Shown here in pieces: positions 62,701 through 64,000 of a DNA stretch of 64,000 nucleotides. The notes beneath the pieces were generated by a model. The model saw only the letters and a program-made list of their open reading frames with translations, had not been told where the DNA came from and searched no databases. Position 1 is the first letter of the stretch. Each line of letters opens with the position of its first letter. Made by a program: the position numbers and the translations under genes. This DNA comes from Actinomadura montaniterrae (GTDB lineage Bacteria; Actinomycetota; Actinomycetes; Streptosporangiales; Streptosporangiaceae): the NCBI RefSeq assembly GCF_008923365.1, contig NZ_WBMR01000008.1, positions 37,175 through 101,174 of the forward strand, in the 5' to 3' direction.

Positions 62701-63791
62701 CCGAGGGCTCCGTTCTCGCCGAGGTAGGTCATGACGACTTCCGCGATGCGGGGGCCGGCGTGGCCGTCCCACAGCGGGGGCTTGCGGTCGCCGGCCTGGG
62801 CGCCGGACTCCAGCACCTTGCGGACGCCCGGCACCAGTTCCGCGAAGGTGACGAGCCGGTTCGTCCCGTGGGTGATCGTGATGGGCCGCTCGGTGTTCGG
62901 CCGGACGGTCAGGCACGGCACCCCGAGGATCGTCGTCTCCTCCTGCAGGCCGCCGGAGTCGGTGACGACCGCCGCCGCGCCGCGCACGGCGGCGATGAAG
63001 TCGATGTAGCCGAGCGGTTCGAGGACGTGCACGCGGTCGTGCTCGTCGAGCCCCGCCGCCAGCAGGTTCGCGCGGCCGCGCGGGTGTACCGGGATGACGA
63101 GGTCGGCCAGGTCGGCGACGCCGTGCAGGTGCCGGACGAGCGCGGCGGCGGTCTCCGGCGCGTCGACGTTCGCGGGCCGGTGCATGGTCGCGAGGACGTA
63201 CCGGTCCGGCAGCCCGTGCGCCTCCCGGACGCGTCCGGTGTCGAACGAGTCGAGGTTGGCCAGCAGCGTGTCGATCATCGGGTTGCCGACCAGGTGCGCC
63301 CGCTCCACCGGGACGCCCTCGTTCGCCAGGTGCCCGATCCCCTCCGGGCTCGTCACCAGGCAGATGTCGGACAGCTGGTCGGTGAGCCGCCGGTTCACCT
63401 CCTCCGGCATGGTCATGTCGAAGGAGCGCAGCCCGGCCTCCACATGGGCGACCGGGATGTGCAGCTTGGCCGCGACCAGCGCGGCGGCGATCGTCGAGTT
63501 CACGTCGCCGTACACGATGACGAGCACCGGTGAACGGCTCGTGAACTCCCGTTCAAGGCCGACCATGAGGGCCGCGGTCTGCTCGGCGTGCCCGCCGGAG
63601 CCGACGCCGAGGTTCACGTCGGGCTCGGGCAGTCCCAGCTCGTCAAAGAAGATCTCCGACATCCGGGCGTCGTAGTGCTGCCCGGTGTGGATCACCGCCT
63701 GGTCGGCTCCGGCGGCCCGCAGGGCGCCGATGACCGGGGCCGCCTTGACGAAGTTGGGGCGCGCCCCGAGGACGTGCACGATGGGTGACAC
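62697..63791 (-). CDS. wecB: UDP-N-acetylglucosamine 2-epimerase (non-hydrolysing)
   Basis: A 364-residue enzyme that converts UDP-GlcNAc to UDP-ManNAc, the precursor of teichoic-acid linkage units. Family motifs are GARPNFVKAAPVI, HTGQHYD, YGDVNSTIAA, HVEAGLRSFD, MPEEVNR and TDSGGLQEET with the UDP-binding Ser/Gly/Glu set. Of the possible starts (ATG 63812, GTG 63794, GTG 63791) I chose 63791, 7 nt after AAGGGA. It is the first gene of a three-gene operon and divergent from the partial gene at the edge. ManNAc fits a wall teichoic acid linker made by a TagA-type enzyme, not in the window. Confidence 0.95.
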   Translation of the reverse strand: MSPIVHVLGARPNFVKAAPVIGALRAAGADQAVIHTGQHYDARMSEIFFDELGLPEPDVNLGVGSGGHAEQTAALMVGLEREFTSRSPVLVIVYGDVNSTIAAALVAAKLHIPVAHVEAGLRSFDMTMPEEVNRRLTDQLSDICLVTSPEGIGHLANEGVPVERAHLVGNPMIDTLLANLDSFDTGRVREAHGLPDRYVLATMHRPANVDAPETAAALVRHLHGVADLADLVIPVHPRGRANLLAAGLDEHDRVHVLEPLGYIDFIAAVRGAAAVVTDSGGLQEETTILGVPCLTVRPNTERPITITHGTNRLVTFAELVPGVRKVLESGAQAGDRKPPLWDGHAGPRIAEVVMTYLGENGALG

Positions 63792-63836
63792 CACAATTTC
63801 CCTTCTGTTCATCAGGGTTGCCTACGCTCCGTCGCC

Positions 63837-64000
63837 GTGCGGAACCTTGCCCTGAAAAAGCCGGTTTACCTGCTGGGACTCACCTGGCGTCAGATCCGCG
63901 ACGACCCCGGCCGGGCGCCCCGGCTGGCGGTGCGGCTGCTGGCCCGGGCGGCGCCCGGCCCGCTCGGCGGGCGGCTGCGCCGGTCCCGGCTGGCGGTGCC
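63837..64000 (+). CDS. Partial gene at the window edge
   Basis: A frame from GTG 63837 is open to the end of the window (~54 residues: VRNLALKKPVYLLGLTWRQI, then Arg/Ala/Pro-rich). TACGCT lies 8 nt before the GTG. The amphipathic basic start is like N-terminal extensions of actinomycete glycosyltransferases, but too little is visible to name it. It is divergent from wecB. Confidence 0.55.
   Translation, partial: MRNLALKKPVYLLGLTWRQIRDDPGRAPRLAVRLLARAAPGPLGGRLRRSRLAV

Noticed and set aside
36540..63791. Secondary-metabolite gene cluster
   Set aside because: No PKS, NRPS, terpene or RiPP core genes; the content is cell-envelope glycopolymer synthesis.

Overview
The window is very GC-rich (over 70 % by eye) with GTG/TTG starts, strong G/C bias at third codon positions and close-packed genes. 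Together with a WhiB2-type regulator, coenzyme F420 genes, DUF3499 and a TIGR03089-type protein, this marks a chromosomal segment of an actinomycete. The gene order SAH hydrolase - SIS protein - phosphomannomutase - DUF3499 - zincin-like protein - whiB2 - fbiA - fbiB - mannose-1-P guanylyltransferase matches, from memory, the Mycobacterium tuberculosis Rv3248c-Rv3264c block. The glycerol-phosphate polymerases on the right suggest a teichoic-acid-making family such as Thermomonosporaceae (Actinomadura and relatives); that placement is inference. I saw no tRNA, rRNA, CRISPR, phage or insertion sequence.

Left part (1-9.2 kb): the 3' end of a GH5 glycosidase gene; an HxlR regulator with a metallo-beta-lactamase-fold hydrolase; a divergent MFS exporter/LysR pair; two adjacent but dissimilar S-adenosylhomocysteine hydrolase genes; a MerR regulator behind a perfect operator-like palindrome; and a proline-rich membrane protein. 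A NarL/DesK-type two-component system follows (9.2-11.5 kb).

Middle part (12-36 kb): a minus-strand run of mannose/sugar-phosphate genes (SIS isomerase-like, Trm112-like, phosphomannomutase) and DUF3499; then the divergent zincin-like gene, a large glycosyltransferase/membrane protein with a DUF5719-like partner, and whiB2. Next come a Q/G/Y-rich membrane protein and F420 biosynthesis (fbiA-fbiB, fbiC). After that: a DNA glycosylase, GDP-mannose pyrophosphorylase, several glycosyltransferases, a methyltransferase, a flippase-like membrane protein and thioredoxin.

Right part (36-64 kb): a cell-envelope glycopolymer locus. It holds a polyprenol-phosphate-mannose-synthase-like GT2, two polytopic GT-C-like proteins, an LCP (LytR-CpsA-Psr) ligase, two acyltransferase-3 proteins, two GT2-CDP-glycerol glycerophosphotransferase fusions, a GT2 with a C-terminal beta-rich module, a stand-alone relative of that module, GT4 enzymes, a CDP-alcohol phosphotransferase, a tandem GT-B protein and UDP-GlcNAc 2-epimerase. 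These fit assembly, decoration and attachment of a wall teichoic-acid-like polymer whose structure is not evident from sequence.

Two regulatory themes recur. At least eight genes have a TANNNT box exactly 6-7 nt before the start codon and no Shine-Dalgarno, the arrangement expected for leaderless mRNAs. Many intergenic gaps carry perfect inverted repeats acting as likely terminators or operators. The large glycosyltransferase gene at 18361-21728 seems to contain one or two frameshifts in its low-complexity tail.
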